The position numbers and the translations under genes are program-made. From assembly GCA_964200185.2 (NCBI GenBank), contig CAXNAD020000128.1, positions 1 to 28,289 on the forward strand: a stretch of 28,289 nt of DNA. The letters run 5' to 3'. The notes below the pieces were generated by a model that was given only the letters and a program-made list of their open reading frames with translations, was not told where the DNA came from and ran no database searches. Origin of the DNA: Choristocarpus tenellus KU-1152. Lineage: Eukaryota; Phaeophyceae. Below, piece after piece: positions 1 to 12,259 of this stretch. The stretch's first letter is position 1, and the number at the start of each line of letters is the position of its first letter.

Positions 1-53
1 CACTTTTCGCGAAAAAAATTTACACCGCGCCACTCTCGCGTGAATATCTCTGG

Positions 54-179
54 GAGTTTGTGCCAAATCGCCCGAATACGAGAATTCCGGTACAAAAGCC
101 TATTTTTTTTAGCATGTCGAAAAAAGCGGTACAGAAGTGCACATTTTTCGATTTGGTTCATAATGTTTGGCACAAACTC
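54..179. repeat. MITE-like inverted-repeat element upstream of the TspO gene
   Basis: The 14-base arm gagtttgtgccaaa at 54-67 is repeated as its exact reverse complement at 166-179, so the two arms bound a 126-base segment. Inside it a second short motif recurs in direct orientation: cggtacaaaag near 89 and cggtacagaag near 127. Terminal inverted repeats around a short AT-rich core suggest a small non-autonomous DNA transposon. No convincing target-site duplication is visible. It could instead be a chance palindrome or a regulatory hairpin in the 5' region of the next gene. Confidence 0.4.
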
Positions 180-302
180 GGGGTAGGTACTGTAATAACT
201 GAAGTAGCCCTAGAGCTCCCTACAGCCGCCCAGAGCTCAAGACATCAAGTTCAAAGTTTCCGAGACGATACAAACACCACATCATTCATTACCTCATCAA
301 CA

Positions 303-1525
303 ATGATGCGAAGGTTATTGCCTGTTGTGTTATGTATATCATGGATAGTTGCAGATGCCTTCCTGACCGTTCCCAGCATTACTTGTCGGAGAATGTGCTC
401 GCTGCCAAGCTTTAGTGGGAGAGCAAAGACTGATAGAATGATGATGGTGAGAAGGAGGCGACATATCGATTTGTACATGTCGGGGTCGTCGGTTGGAGCC
501 CTATCACCACCCATGGAGGAGGAAGGGGATGGGGTGGAGTTTGACGCACCTCTGGCTACCAAGCTTACGGCTGGTGTCCTATTAGGGGTGCTTTGCTTGT
601 GGGGATTCCTGGTGGCAGGAACTAGGGCGGTGAACACACTTACCCCAACAGTCGGACAAGACGGACTTCGGAAAGGATTGCACTCAGCAGTGTTTGGCTT
701 CGCGTGCTTCTTCGATATTCTCTTTTTTCCCTTACAGCGAAGGGAGGCAAAGGACAAGGTAACTGTCAGGTGTCTGATTTCGTGTTGTTAGGGGTGCCCT
801 CTATGCTTAGCCCACTGTAGAGGACAAATCTCCTTTTCATAAACCGGGCATCAAGAATCCTGACCTACATATATTTCATCCCACAGAATTTCATCAAAAA
901 CCTACGAAGACCTACGTGGGCCCCACCTCCACTAGCCTTCCCGATCGTATGGTCCCTGATCAAAACGTTGTGGACAGTTGCAATGTCGACGGCCTTCGAT
1001 ATTGTGGGAAGAAACGTGTTTGCGACTATACCAACAGGCCTGTTTGCGGTGCACTTGACTCTTGGTACTGCATGGAGCAATCTTTACACTAAGGTACGAT
1101 CCAGGGGATATTTTTAGTTGCGTTTAAGTTTGGCGCAAATGCGCATCCTTGAAAAGAGTCTCCGCAGCCTCTACCTTGGCGATGCTACTTCAAGGTTCTA
1201 GTCGTACGCTTCAGCTCTCACCCTCCTCTTATAGCAATCACTGAGTCCTGAAATCAATGCACCGCCTTCCTCCCTGCAGGAGAACCAACTTGGGGCTGGG
1301 GTTCCCTTGATATTTCTCCTCGGGGGTACCTTCATTGGCACTGCATGGGCCCTTTACAAGATTTCGCCAATAGCAGGACTTCTGTATATTCCGTCCTGCA
1401 TTTGGGGTTGCATAGCTTCATGCCTGAACGTACGTGTATGGCAACTCAATGGTTGTCCCCCTCTTTACCCTTTCCGTCTGTCAGGGTCTCCAGGGGTATC
1501 AGCACGAAGTGAGGGTGAGAAATAG
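303..1525 (+). CDS. TspO/MBR family membrane protein, predicted plastid-targeted (3 exons)
   Basis: Exons 303-758, 887-1093 and 1280-1525 join in phase 0 into 302 residues. Donors are gtaact and gtacga; acceptors are cccacag and ccctgcag. TspO/MBR proteins are five-helix membrane proteins that bind porphyrins and sterols and act in tetrapyrrole and stress responses. The hallmark PTWAPPP is at residues 161-167. Helices follow at about 168-187, 198-216, 229-247 and 253-271, and the end matches the family pattern LN-x3-W-x-LN (residues 270-277). Residues 1-19 form a signal peptide ending VADA; Phe20 and the Arg/Ser-rich 21-60 form a plastid transit peptide of red-secondary-plastid type. Residues 88-106 and 126-142 are hydrophobic and precede the PTWAPPP loop; one is probably the first family helix. 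The start at 303 was chosen because it opens the signal peptide; an in-frame ATG at 114 would bury it. A strong donor at 1430 lies inside the conserved C-terminus. Confidence 0.85.
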
Positions 1526-4500
1526 TGTAAAGGGAAGAAATCAAGCACCCAACTACTATTGATCTATGGGGTCTGCGCGGCTGCCTTTCTTGTTTCATCT
1601 GGAGGGTACAATCACATTGTTGGATATACCCATGTTGGAGAGGATAACCAGCACCTGACCTACCACCTGTTCTCTTGATATTTTTCCTTACGGGGCATCC
1701 AATCTTGATGGATGGATGAAATGAATAATTTTCCCCTTACCAGAAAATCAAAAGTGGACGTTTGTAAGATTTTATTGTTTCTATTTGAAAGTTGTACAGG
1801 TTTCCTCTCTTTCATCTTCCAGAAACTGGGTGGAGAGACCATGCACTCTGCCCTGCATTTATGTATGTGGCATGTTTCAGTGAGCCTTCTGTTCTTTGAG
1901 AGAGAGGAGATGACATGCGCAAGGCTGTAGGTTCCTAGTTACCTACTTCATGCGTATTGCATGCATGAATGGGCAATTTCTCAACGTGGGCTCTAACATA
2001 TGGTAGCTCTTATTCCGCACCCCAGACATTGCATTTCATTGGTGCTTTCATGTTACAACATGGTAGTTCTAGGCTTGTTCCTATCAAAGTACTTTGTTAG
2101 CATATTGAAGAGATACTGAAGAAATGTGAGGAAGTCCGCATTTTGATCTTTTCATTGTGGGTGGTTTTTTGCATTACCAGCAACAAAGTAGTGTCTGAAC
2201 AAATTTTACATACCAAATGACCCCGAACACTGTCCTGAACAAAAGACATCATGAAGCGATTGCCCCCAAGTATTGTACCAGACATCAGATGTATGGATAA
2301 CAGTATAGTAGTATACTCCCAAGTGTTACTGTGTAGCGCCAATTGTAATAAAGAATGTGTGTTACCGTTGTATTGTGTGATACAGAAAATGTCAGAGTAA
2401 CCCTTCTGAGGGGCAAAAATGCAGTTATAGGTTTGAAATTCCTACCAAATATATGTGGTTCACCCAGTTCAGAATGCTTCTTTTTATAAGTTTACCATTT
2501 CATTCCCTTGTCAGAACCAACAACCTCACCTTCTCAACCAAAACATTATGAAACCTGAAGAACTACCTCCACAGCTCCAAATCAAGAAGCTTGTAAGGAA
2601 AAAAATGTCAGAAAGATCTGGTGGAGTGGACAAGGGGGGGGGTATACAAACACATATTTTGTCCAAAATGGGCTAAAATATGAGGAAGATGGAAATCGAC
2701 TCATTTTACATTTGGAAGAACTGAGCAATAAGGGTGCAATATCAAGCAATACGCATAATTATACCCGCTTTGATCTGGAACACAGAGGCCCAGACCATCT
2801 ACTATTCTGAGCAAGTACTCCTTTCTGTCTCTAGCCACAAAATGACACCCCCTAACAACCTAGTTGATGTGTGCCTGCACCGTAGAATCCTTTCCCAACA
2901 TTCCAAATTGCTTCAAAATCCAAGGGTGGACAGGTTGGTGCGCATGATCCAATGTTATACTAGGTTTCAGATTGCTTTCATGCTAGAATCAAATTGTCAA
3001 CTGATGCAGAGAATTCAGTTAGTAAAGTCAAGGAAAGCAAGTGCAGTGACACTTTGCCCATCTAATATTTTGCTCTTATTTCTCTAAACCTGAAATACCC
3101 TCACTCTACAACCAAACCTGCCATTGAATAAATCACTTAAGCAATGATCCTGATATCATACCAGAGAGTAGGGTAATGCATGTAGTAGTGCCTACGAACT
3201 AGGACATCCTCAAATGAGACTCATTCTCAAAAGACAAACATTCCTTTCACGAGCAGAATTTGTTTCGCCAACATCCAAGAGAGAATGAAGGGTTGATTTC
3301 ATACTGAAACGTTTCAAACTTTGACCCCAAATGTTCTCATGTTGCAAGTGATAGTGGACTTTCTTTTACAATTCAACTCAGAACATGGTGCTGAACAATG
3401 GGCATATAGAGCAAGAAAAACCTTGAGAGCCCTGAACAGCGTGTCTTACAGAACAAATGACCCCAAGTATTGATTGCCCTGAACAATGGGCGTTATTGAT
3501 CAGGTGCTCACAACAATTGTCCGGGACAAATGAGGTTATAGACCAGACAACTCCAACCAGTGTCCCATACAAAGCACGACATAGGTCAAATTTGACAGAG
3601 GGTTCTTCTAGGACAATGCTGCTGGTCAGCATTACGCTGTCTGGTGCGTTGCATTTGTACTTTGCAACTTGGAGTGTGTAAAGAAATCCTTTGTATATGA
3701 GTGCACATGTATGTTATGTGGACACCACAAAGTCTGCCCTTATCAGCATAATAGATATTTGTACGCTTGCTTCCCATACCCAACACATCTATTGTCTTGT
3801 TACATATCCCATATTGCGGAGTAAGAATACCAACATAGTTCCCTGTTTCTTGCCATATATTAATGATGAAAATGGCTGCTCTTTGCTTGTCACGAAAACC
3901 TCACCTATTTTTGGTGCGTTCACTGTACTATGCACATCATGCTACTACAATAATTCCAGAGCAAGAAAAAGGATAAGTTTCTGTGTAATACCTGTATGTA
4001 ACCCCAGGTACATCATACATACACATGGTAGAGTATCTTGTATTAGTGATGTATGGAATTACATACTACTAGGTGTATTTTTAGTACTGACGGTATATGA
4101 AAGAAGGGCTCAACCAACTCTTGCTTGACTTCACAGAGATAAGGATGCATTTCTAGTTCCACCTTGGTTTATGCTTGCATCAATAAACAGTACCAAGATT
4201 TGGAAGTGTACCCCACTAGCCTTGGATTGGTTAGCCAAGTACATACAGACATATGTTCGAGTGTTGATGTAATGGACGCTCTATCCTCTTCAACTATACG
4301 GATGAATCTGATGTATTTATGATGCGCTGCTACATTACTACTAGAAGCCAGGGCTGGGTGGCTAGACACACTTGATAAAGGGTCCATTACTTCAAAAGGG
4401 GCTTGTCCTTGTCCACCCAACTGTGAGCATCTAGATGTACCAGGTAGTAGATGGCTTACATACTTCAAACAGGAGAAATTTGAAAACCCAGAGGAGGAGG

Positions 4501-7494
4501 TATTATTAATTTTGAAGGCCAAACCAAGATTTTAAAGTACTCCTCAGTATCGAAATTTTAGGGCATTTACTTCTTCTGAGAGGTGAACAAATCAGCATTC
4601 TCTGTTTCTACAGGAATTTCTTCATGATGAGAAGCCCAACCAAACAAGACTCGATTAGCATGATGTGGTCCGTGTGTACATCCCTCATGTTGCATTTTCG
4701 AGGGCATTTGAGAGAATGAGAATTTGCTTGTCTACCAGAACTGGTACTACTTCGACATCTGTGTGCGAATAACATGTGTGGTGCATTCCCTCCACTTTTC
4801 CTTTTCAACCGCATGGTCGGTGTTATGAGTTGATGCTTGATATAACAAAAATAACAGGGAACTTCAAAGGCACAAGAAATAACAATGATATCCATCAAGA
4901 GAAGACAAAGAAATGATGAAGTCCACGACTGATTTCAAGTGGCCTTGAAACATCGAAGAGCACAAAATGGACAAAAAAAATAACGCGTTTTTCAAGTTCG
5001 ACACGTACGTGGATACTGCTAGCTATGGCCATATAGACGGTATGAATGGGGCAAAGTAAACTAGAGGTTTCAAGGCTTAGACCGATTCGCATTTTAAGTC
5101 TGTTTTTCAATATTTTGTAGTTAATTCATTCATATTTCTATAGATGAAGTTCTAAGTTTGTCGTGAGAGCATTCATTTCCCTGTTGTCTGGAAATTTTCT
5201 GACGCAATTCACAAAATATTCTATAGACATTTATTTGAAAAAAAAGTCGAATTTTGGACATATTTGTCAGCATCCTTAGAATACAACTCTGCGTTAGGTC
5301 TCGTTTAATTTTACTCGATGTTAGTAGTAATAGTTACACTTCTTGGCAGTATGACGAAATAAAATATATTGTGTAGTATATTCTCTAGAAGCACTTATTT
5401 TTCGAACAAAAAAATCCTTTGAAAACAGTACTATCACTACTTACTAGGACTGCTCATTACTATCTATAATATATATATAAATACAACCTATTATTGTACT
5501 ACAAACGATCCACACTAAACGTTTCAATACAAAATTATACGAAACCTAGGAAAAACTCCTTCATGGATAATAAAAGACAGGTTCAACATTTTGAGGCTAT
5601 CTCTTGATATCTGAGGAATACAATGTGCACTATTTTTTGTTAGCTTGAGGTAGAGTGATAGACTGACACTGCTTGTGACAAAATCAGTTACTACGAATGG
5701 ATGCATTCTTCTGTACCAGTCCCTACCAAGATCCTAAACTCATGCAGTACTGGTGCCTTGACTTGGTGTTTTCTGAATATCTCAAACATACACCAAACTA
5801 GAGGTCAGGTTACTACCCACTACGCATTCACTTGGTGTGTCCTACTGTAGATTGGTGTTTATGTTACCCATACCTTTTATATTTTACACATAATAACACG
5901 CTCATACTCCAAAATAGGAAAACATTATGTCTGTGGTACAATAATATTCTTTTCTCAAGAGTTGAATATCACATAATGGAAGAATACTAAACTCCATGCG
6001 AAGAGGCCAGAGTCAACGTTTTTCTAAATATAGGTGTACACATCAACCAAAAATGATTTTGTATTCCTTACGACTTCAGCAGCATGATGCTTCACTAGCA
6101 TCACATGCGCTCCAATTTTGATGGTATACTTCAAAGGGTTACAGGTTCACAGGTAAACGCAGTCTAAAAGAAAGCAAAATAACTCCCCACAAAATTTCGC
6201 TTTTGAAGAGTTTGCAGTCTACATGCGGGCGGTAACACATACTTCTTGCAAGAAATATTCGGTAATATGTTCATACTATGAGAGGCAGGTAGGAATATGA
6301 CTTAACACATTCTTCCCGTCACCACAAAGATATTAATGTTAGGTACTTAACTTCATCAGTGCATCTCACTTTACCTTGATCTATTTGAGAGAGAAGTTGA
6401 AGGACTGTTGTGTTTCCACCTGCCTAACACAGACCTCACTGCAATCCACTTTCTTGTATGGTTTACTACTTTACTTGCACACAGTATAGTTTTTACGCAA
6501 ATAGCTACCTTTATGGTGACACCAGTATTGTTTAAGACTCTATAGTGATCTTGGAACATTCCTTGCCTCAATAGATCTATCTCGTTTCATTCCTCACCAA
6601 CATAAGTTTTGGACATGAGTAAACCTTGGAAATTGAGACCCAACAAGTATCCCAGAAGCAACAAAACTTCTTCAAGGTATCACCGAACAGGCACAAAAAA
6701 GTATGATACAGATCCTCGAGCTTATTGAGGAAGGAATGCCCACATGACTTCAAAAGTGCAACCTACCCACATATTGAACAGAAGGGCACACACTAGGAAT
6801 AACCCTTCATTTTCTTCACTAGATTTTTGCCGATCACAGGTGGGATGGTGGTGAGTCTATGTTCAACGAAATAAATGCACAATTCAAACTACAGGCAATT
6901 GTCAAAAGACAGGAGATACAAAAGTAAATGAGGATGCATAAGTGAATTTCTATGGGACTCTTAAACGACGTTCTTTTCAAATAGTACTTCATACTTCAAT
7001 CAAAACCATGCTAACAGCCAACCTATGGCAATATTAACAACCCCCAGGGACAAAAATCCTTTTGAGTCCGTTCTTTGAATAGCACACCTACACAGCATTT
7101 CCCAGCACACGTACATATATGCGCAAAATAATTATGTGTAAGGTAGATTGCCTTGGCTTTGTAGTAGTCAGCAATTCTTCATTGGGTGAAAAGTGTGGGG
7201 TTTGGTGAGGAGATTGAGTAGAGAGGCGAGAGAATTATACACATTGGAGGTATGCAGTTATCAGACAACTGTACAGCATGTGTTGCACTCTGGGAGATCT
7301 CGGTCAGGATGGTCTTGTTCCGCCAGCTCAAGTGACAGCATGGAGACCCATGACTTATCCCACTCAGCTTTCCTCTTCTTCGTGCTGCAAAGATACATTT
7401 TGTCTACACACCTGTGAAAGACATGTCACCTTGGATGAACCCTCCCAATCCCCAAAGCCCCCTCAATCGCCCAATCAAAGAATTATTACCCTCA
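1526..7494. other. Gene-free AT-rich region
   Basis: Nearly 6 kb with no recognisable protein family, tRNA or rRNA. Open frames of up to 145 codons occur (for example plus 3691-4128 and minus 4169-4522), but their composition is typical of random AT-rich DNA. AATAAA at 2347-2352 could be a polyadenylation signal for the TspO transcript, but it is over 800 bases past the stop. A good acceptor (tttcatcttccag, ending at 1822) might begin an alternative last TspO exon. Short degenerate repeats built on ctgaacaatgggc occur at 3391-3403 and 3479-3491. A TA-rich patch lies near 5467-5482. Confidence 0.6.
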
Positions 7495-10400
7495 TCATGT
7501 TTGGTGAGTCAAAGGTCCTCCTGGCTCAACATTCTTGACTGAGGACTGGTGGGGCCTCATCTGTGGCCGCTCCTTTCCCCCTGCCCCATGTGCTGGGGGG
7601 GACAGTGATCGTAGGAAGGCCTCCACATCATCTTTCCTACGCATAGCTGCAAGATCAACAGGCAGGTACCCTTGTGCGTCTGTTACAGTGGGGTCCGCCC
7701 CCCTCGCAATAAGGTCCTTGGCCAGTCCCAAAGCCCCCCTGTATGCCGCAGCATGTAGACAGGTCTCTCCTGTCTCACGACAGAAGGAAGGAGAAACCCC
7801 AGCATTGAGCAGGCCTACTAATGGGTCTGTGTCTCCAGTGGAGAAAGCCATGTAGATAGCACGGTCCATGCGTGCCGCCAGCACCTTGTGATTGTTCATC
7901 ATTGCTCGCCCACCTCCTCCTCCCTCTGGACGGGGCACACCCTCCAAATTCCTGTTGTTAGATAAATCAGACAATATGGAGTGAGCTATGCTGTGACTGG
8001 GATAGTACACATATGGTGCAAGAGAAAATAAAGCAAATCTTCCAACTTATTTAGTGTGAGGAAGGATCCCCAAAATTGTGGGGTTGTTGGAGTGGTATCA
8101 GATTAGCTTAACATAAATTGACAAGTGGTACCCATCAGTCAATTTTTTTATGGAAGAATGAACTACTGTCAGCTCATGTACAACATGGGCATTGCTAATT
8201 CCAAAGAAATCAAATTCATCACCAACCCCCAAGTACTGTAAGACAAGAAAAACATACTGAAACAGAATGATATTGTAGTAAATGGAAGAGGAGAGCTTGC
8301 GTTGCCTCCCAGGGTCCTCTTGGACCCTCTCCTCTCCATGCGCCTCACGCGCATGGCTAACCTCGTCACTGTCTTGGGATATTCTTGCTTCTCCTTGGGT
8401 ACATCTTCAGGCAGTGGCGGAGAACGCCTCCTCACTTCATCCCAGTGTGGACCTGGCAAACAGTCCTTGTTCCCACCCCGATAACATTGGATGCACTTGG
8501 AGCAGACAGTACAAATACGCACATACGCCTCCTTGCACACCACACACTCCCGCTGGGTCTGTTCTTCTGCCCTGTACTTGAACATATGTGGCCACTCCCC
8601 ACGAATGTCTGCACCTCCACCCTCTCCCCTATGGTTTTTACTCTCACCATTAGCCGTTGTCCTGTCCTCGTCATCCGAAGAAAAAGCAGCTCTTCCTTCA
8701 TCTACCTGGGGGGGAAGCTCTGAAAGCCTCACACGCTTTACCTTCCTTGGGAGATTTACACCACCTCTATTATCTCCTTTCAGCCCACCACTCCTCCTGC
8801 CCCTCAATTGGACCGGGCTAACAAGGGCCGAAGCAAGAGTTGGATGCTGCACACAATTACTCAAGACGTTGCCCAGTCCACTGTCAGATGAAGAGGGCCC
8901 TGTGGAAGTAGGAGTCCTCAAAAGGGATACAGAATTGGTTGTGCTTACATCAACAACAGTCCCCCTTGTGGAATGCCCTCCAGTAAAGGTCAACGGCCCC
9001 ACAAGTGGGGCAGAAGTGTTTGTGCCCAGATCAATTTCATTGCTCCCTGCAGAAACCTCCGTGAGACGGTCCAGATGCACAGAATCACTCCTTGACTCGC
9101 TCATGACACTCTGGCTCAGCGGTGGAGGTGCAAGAGGCAGAGGGGGAGGCAAATCAACCTCTACAGCATCACCCCCACACCTTACTACAACACTCTCTCT
9201 GCTCTCCCCAAGGTCAGGATTCACCTCAATAGATGATGAGCCAAAATTTCTTCCATTACCCAATGTTGGGGCTGAAGAAACGAGAGTAGATGGATCAACC
9301 AATGCAGAAGACCTCATACCCCCTTTATGATGACCCATAAAGTTGACCTCTGACCCAGGAAGGATCTCCTCACGCATATGTACGTCACCCACCTCAGAAC
9401 CAAGTCCACCCGCAGGATTGATGGCAGGTAAAGTGGTTTCAGTTCGCACAGCATTAACCATATCCACAACACCATTATTCCCATCGGGTAGTGCCACCTC
9501 TGAGGCCGGTGAGGGATGGCCCAGCCAAACAGCCCCACCATTAAGCCTAATGGGGTGGTCCAAAGATTGAGGCAAGGTACAACCTGGAAGCAAAGGTGTG
9601 ATGGTGGGGCTCCTTGCTAGAGTAGGCCACCCTTGTCCAGAGGTGGGGATATCTGAGGGATGAGTTGCAGGAGGGAGAGTTACAGTTTCTTGAGCAACAG
9701 TGATGACTCCATTTAGCACAGGTGGTGGGACTGATGCAGGTGCAGGTGCATTTTCATGCCAGGAGGTATTTTCTTCATCTTGTACTCGGGCAGGCGCCAC
9801 GGATACTGTAGTGGTTACAGGGTTGCGGTCTTGCCCCACAGATGGGCTCCTCGAACGCTCACGTTCTGCCATTTCCTCCCTTTTTGCACTGCGTCCACGG
9901 GTGTGTTCCATGTGATGTGTGGGTTTGGATAAGTTCATACTACGATTTTTCTTCCTTGACAGGGTATTCACTCCTGCACCCCATCCAACATCGTCTTCCT
10001 CTGCCGCGGTACCAGTGTTGCCACTTTGTTGTCCCCACTCATCTGCATGGACCCCAAAAAGCTGGTTATCCAAAACTACTTCAGGACTGCTAGATACAGG
10101 GACATGTGAAATAGGTGGTCGATGACCAAGCCAGACCTGACCCGCCTGTAACTTTTCCATTCTCCTCGGAGAAGGACTGGAGGTCATATTAGTCCGGTCT
10201 GCTTCCCAAGTTGGTTCCCATCCATCCCTACTCTCTGCCTCTTCCTGCCATACATTAGAAGCCTCATCTTCCCTTCCCCAAGTCCCTCCTGCGACGCGAG
10301 GACGCTTCAACCCACTTTCCAATGACGTATCTACTGTCGAATGGGGAGGGTTGTCTCTCCCTCGCCAAGTGGACCCACGTCGATAACCTGATACTCTTGA

Positions 10401-11084
10401 TCCCCGCACGGACACAACTCCACTTTCACCCCTCACATTCAATACTCGCTCTCGACCTCCTTGGGTACCCCTTCCTATTCCATTACCATCCAATGGTTGG
10501 CGACGTTGAGACTTGCGCACAATCGGGACACCGTTGTATTTGCCACCCGACCTCTCAAGAGGTAGACGTGTTGTCCCCTCGCCAAGACTCACTCTTCTCA
10601 TGGCATTGTTCAGGGGCGCTCCGATTGGAAAGGGTTGAGCCGAAGATCTGTCCCGATGGCCTAAGGCAGCACTTTGCGGGTTATATCGGCCAGCGTACGT
10701 AGATCTAACATATCCAGCAGTCGAATTCATTTCTGACGAAACTGGAGCAAGTGTTCGGTCTTCCGTCTCAAATGTGTCAAATGAACGAGAGACTTCCCGA
10801 CTATTTCGCAAACCATGACCTGTATCTTGCTCCAAACCTGATGAAGAATCCCACCTCTTGCCAAAGGAAACGATGTTGTTGCCGTCATCTATGAAGCGGG
10901 TTTTTGACTCCGACTCTACCCTTTCAGAGGGATAATCAAGCATTTGTTCGTCGGGCCTTTCTTGAAAATGGGCCCTATGAGTAACAGGTTGCTCGCTATC
11001 TCGAGAGGACCACAATGGCGATGTGAACTGCGTCTCAAAACCAGGAGTGATGCAAGCAGTAGGGAATCGCTCCGTTCTCTCCAT
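7495..11084 (-). CDS. Large disordered protein with Cys-rich finger and C-terminal ankyrin repeats (2 exons, unrecognised)
   Basis: I do not recognise this gene. The first exon runs 11084-8362 (907 codons plus two bases). It probably joins the exon 7951-7495 (151 residues, stop TGA), giving about 1059 residues. The junction uses GAG|GTTAGCC and CAACAG|G, which agree in phase (2). A better-looking donor, CGC|GTGAGG near 8350, is in the wrong phase. Residues 1-830 are low-complexity and rich in Ser, Pro, Gly and Arg, with RG-rich stretches at 200-242, basic NLS-like patches (KRPRV, KVKRVR) and two copies of VWLGH-x-P (317-323, 519-525). Residues 847-880 form C-x2-C-x7-C-x2-C-x2-C-x2-C-x7-C-x4-H, likely zinc-binding. 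The last exon carries about two ankyrin repeats (GETCLHAAAYRG, ARGADPTVTDAQGYLPVDLA). A nuclear regulatory or RNA-linked role is a guess. The ankyrin exon could be a separate gene starting at its own ATGATG. Confidence 0.7.
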
Positions 11085-12259
11085 CTACTTCGTAATTTGT
11101 CCAAATTGAAAGTCTTCCTTTGTGTGATCCCCCACCAACAAACATCACACCAAAAGAGTGAACTTTGTACACGCGCGATCCGACCCCTGACTGCGCGAGC
11201 TTATACCCAACTCCAACTTCACATCACTAAATCCTAAAAAAAATATTTCTCCATCTCTTTTTCAATATCCTTAATATGTCCTTGTCACTCAATGATTACA
11301 CACTATTTCGCATTACGTAACGGGTTCGAGACCCTTCAGTGCCAAAAAGGACTATTAAACAATATCTGGTTTCGAAGATGCTTTATATGTGTCAAGCAGA
11401 ATCGATCGTACACCTCTTCTATCGTATACCACAAAATTCTCCTGACCAAGATCAAGGTAGAAAGAAGTTAGGGGGAGGTCGAGAAGAAGATTCAAGGGAT
11501 GACACGGAGCAATGAACGGTGGGAGTGCTGAACCCAACACACGAGAAGCAAGGCAGGAGCGGAGGTGATACAATTTGTAGTGCAACAGTAGTTAGTAGGA
11601 GTAGTGTAGTGTGTAGTCCCTCAGATTACCATTCACGATTACCAACGACTAACAATGCAACACAGTATGTAAGAATACCTACTGCATAGTAATAGTAGTA
11701 CTATGAATGTACATTGTGTGCTTCGTACTTCGTACTCTGGTAACAATACGCATACCTGCACATTTGACGGTACAACCTTGTTTAATCAAAAATTGGAGTT
11801 ATAAACGTATGAACAAAACCCAACCAATCGTTTCAGAATACGCAGCTCCCACACACTAATACAAGACCACTTGTCACTCGCCGTAGAACTCATCTGATTC
11901 AAAACCAAAATAGTACCGAACCTTTAATCTCACTCTTCCTTGCTGACTCATCCCATTCCATTACAACAAGGGTTATACCTACCTCTACTACGCGTTTGCC
12001 ATGGTTGACTCAGGTACAACACCCTATGATTGAAGTAATAACATAGAAATAGAGGAGTTTTGTGTTGATCCTCTATTTTGTGACTCCATGAAGATGCAGA
12101 ACCTACATCTGGATCGGCTACCCACTTCTAGTTTTGGTTTTCATTTATGAAGGGGGGCTCAAAGGAATCTTCTCTCTACTTCCACAATGTTGCTTCAATC
12201 TATCGCTTTTGCGAAATGATGCTGACTGTATAGAGCAACTCACCATCAGTATCTTTTGG
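11085..12259. other. Upstream region of the Cys-rich/ankyrin gene, no gene seen
   Basis: About 1.2 kb between the start of the minus-strand gene and the decayed plus-strand segment. It must hold that gene's promoter and 5' UTR, but no TATA-like or initiator element stands out. A tRNA T-arm-like sequence (gggttcgagaccc, about 11323) has no matching acceptor stem upstream. GTA/TAG-rich simple sequence occurs near 11586-11620 and 11686-11700. Confidence 0.5.

Noticed and set aside
60-302. N-terminal extension of the TspO frame back to 60 or 114
   Set aside because: The extension would bury a clear signal peptide that begins at 303, and part of it is the inverted-repeat element.
3691-4128. 145-codon plus-strand open frame in the gene-free region
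   Set aside because: Composition typical of random AT-rich sequence (many Cys, Ile, Tyr, no motif), with no splice or family support.
7535-7855. 106-codon plus-strand open frame
   Set aside because: Antisense shadow of the ankyrin exon, which has clear ankyrin consensus on the minus strand.
8491-9330. 279-codon plus-strand open frame
   Set aside because: It lies antisense to the long exon of the Cys-rich protein; its Ser/Pro-rich content mirrors that exon, and it shows no family features.
11310-11345. tRNA T-arm-like gggttcgagaccc
   Set aside because: No matching 5' acceptor stem, D-arm or anticodon arm at the right distance upstream.
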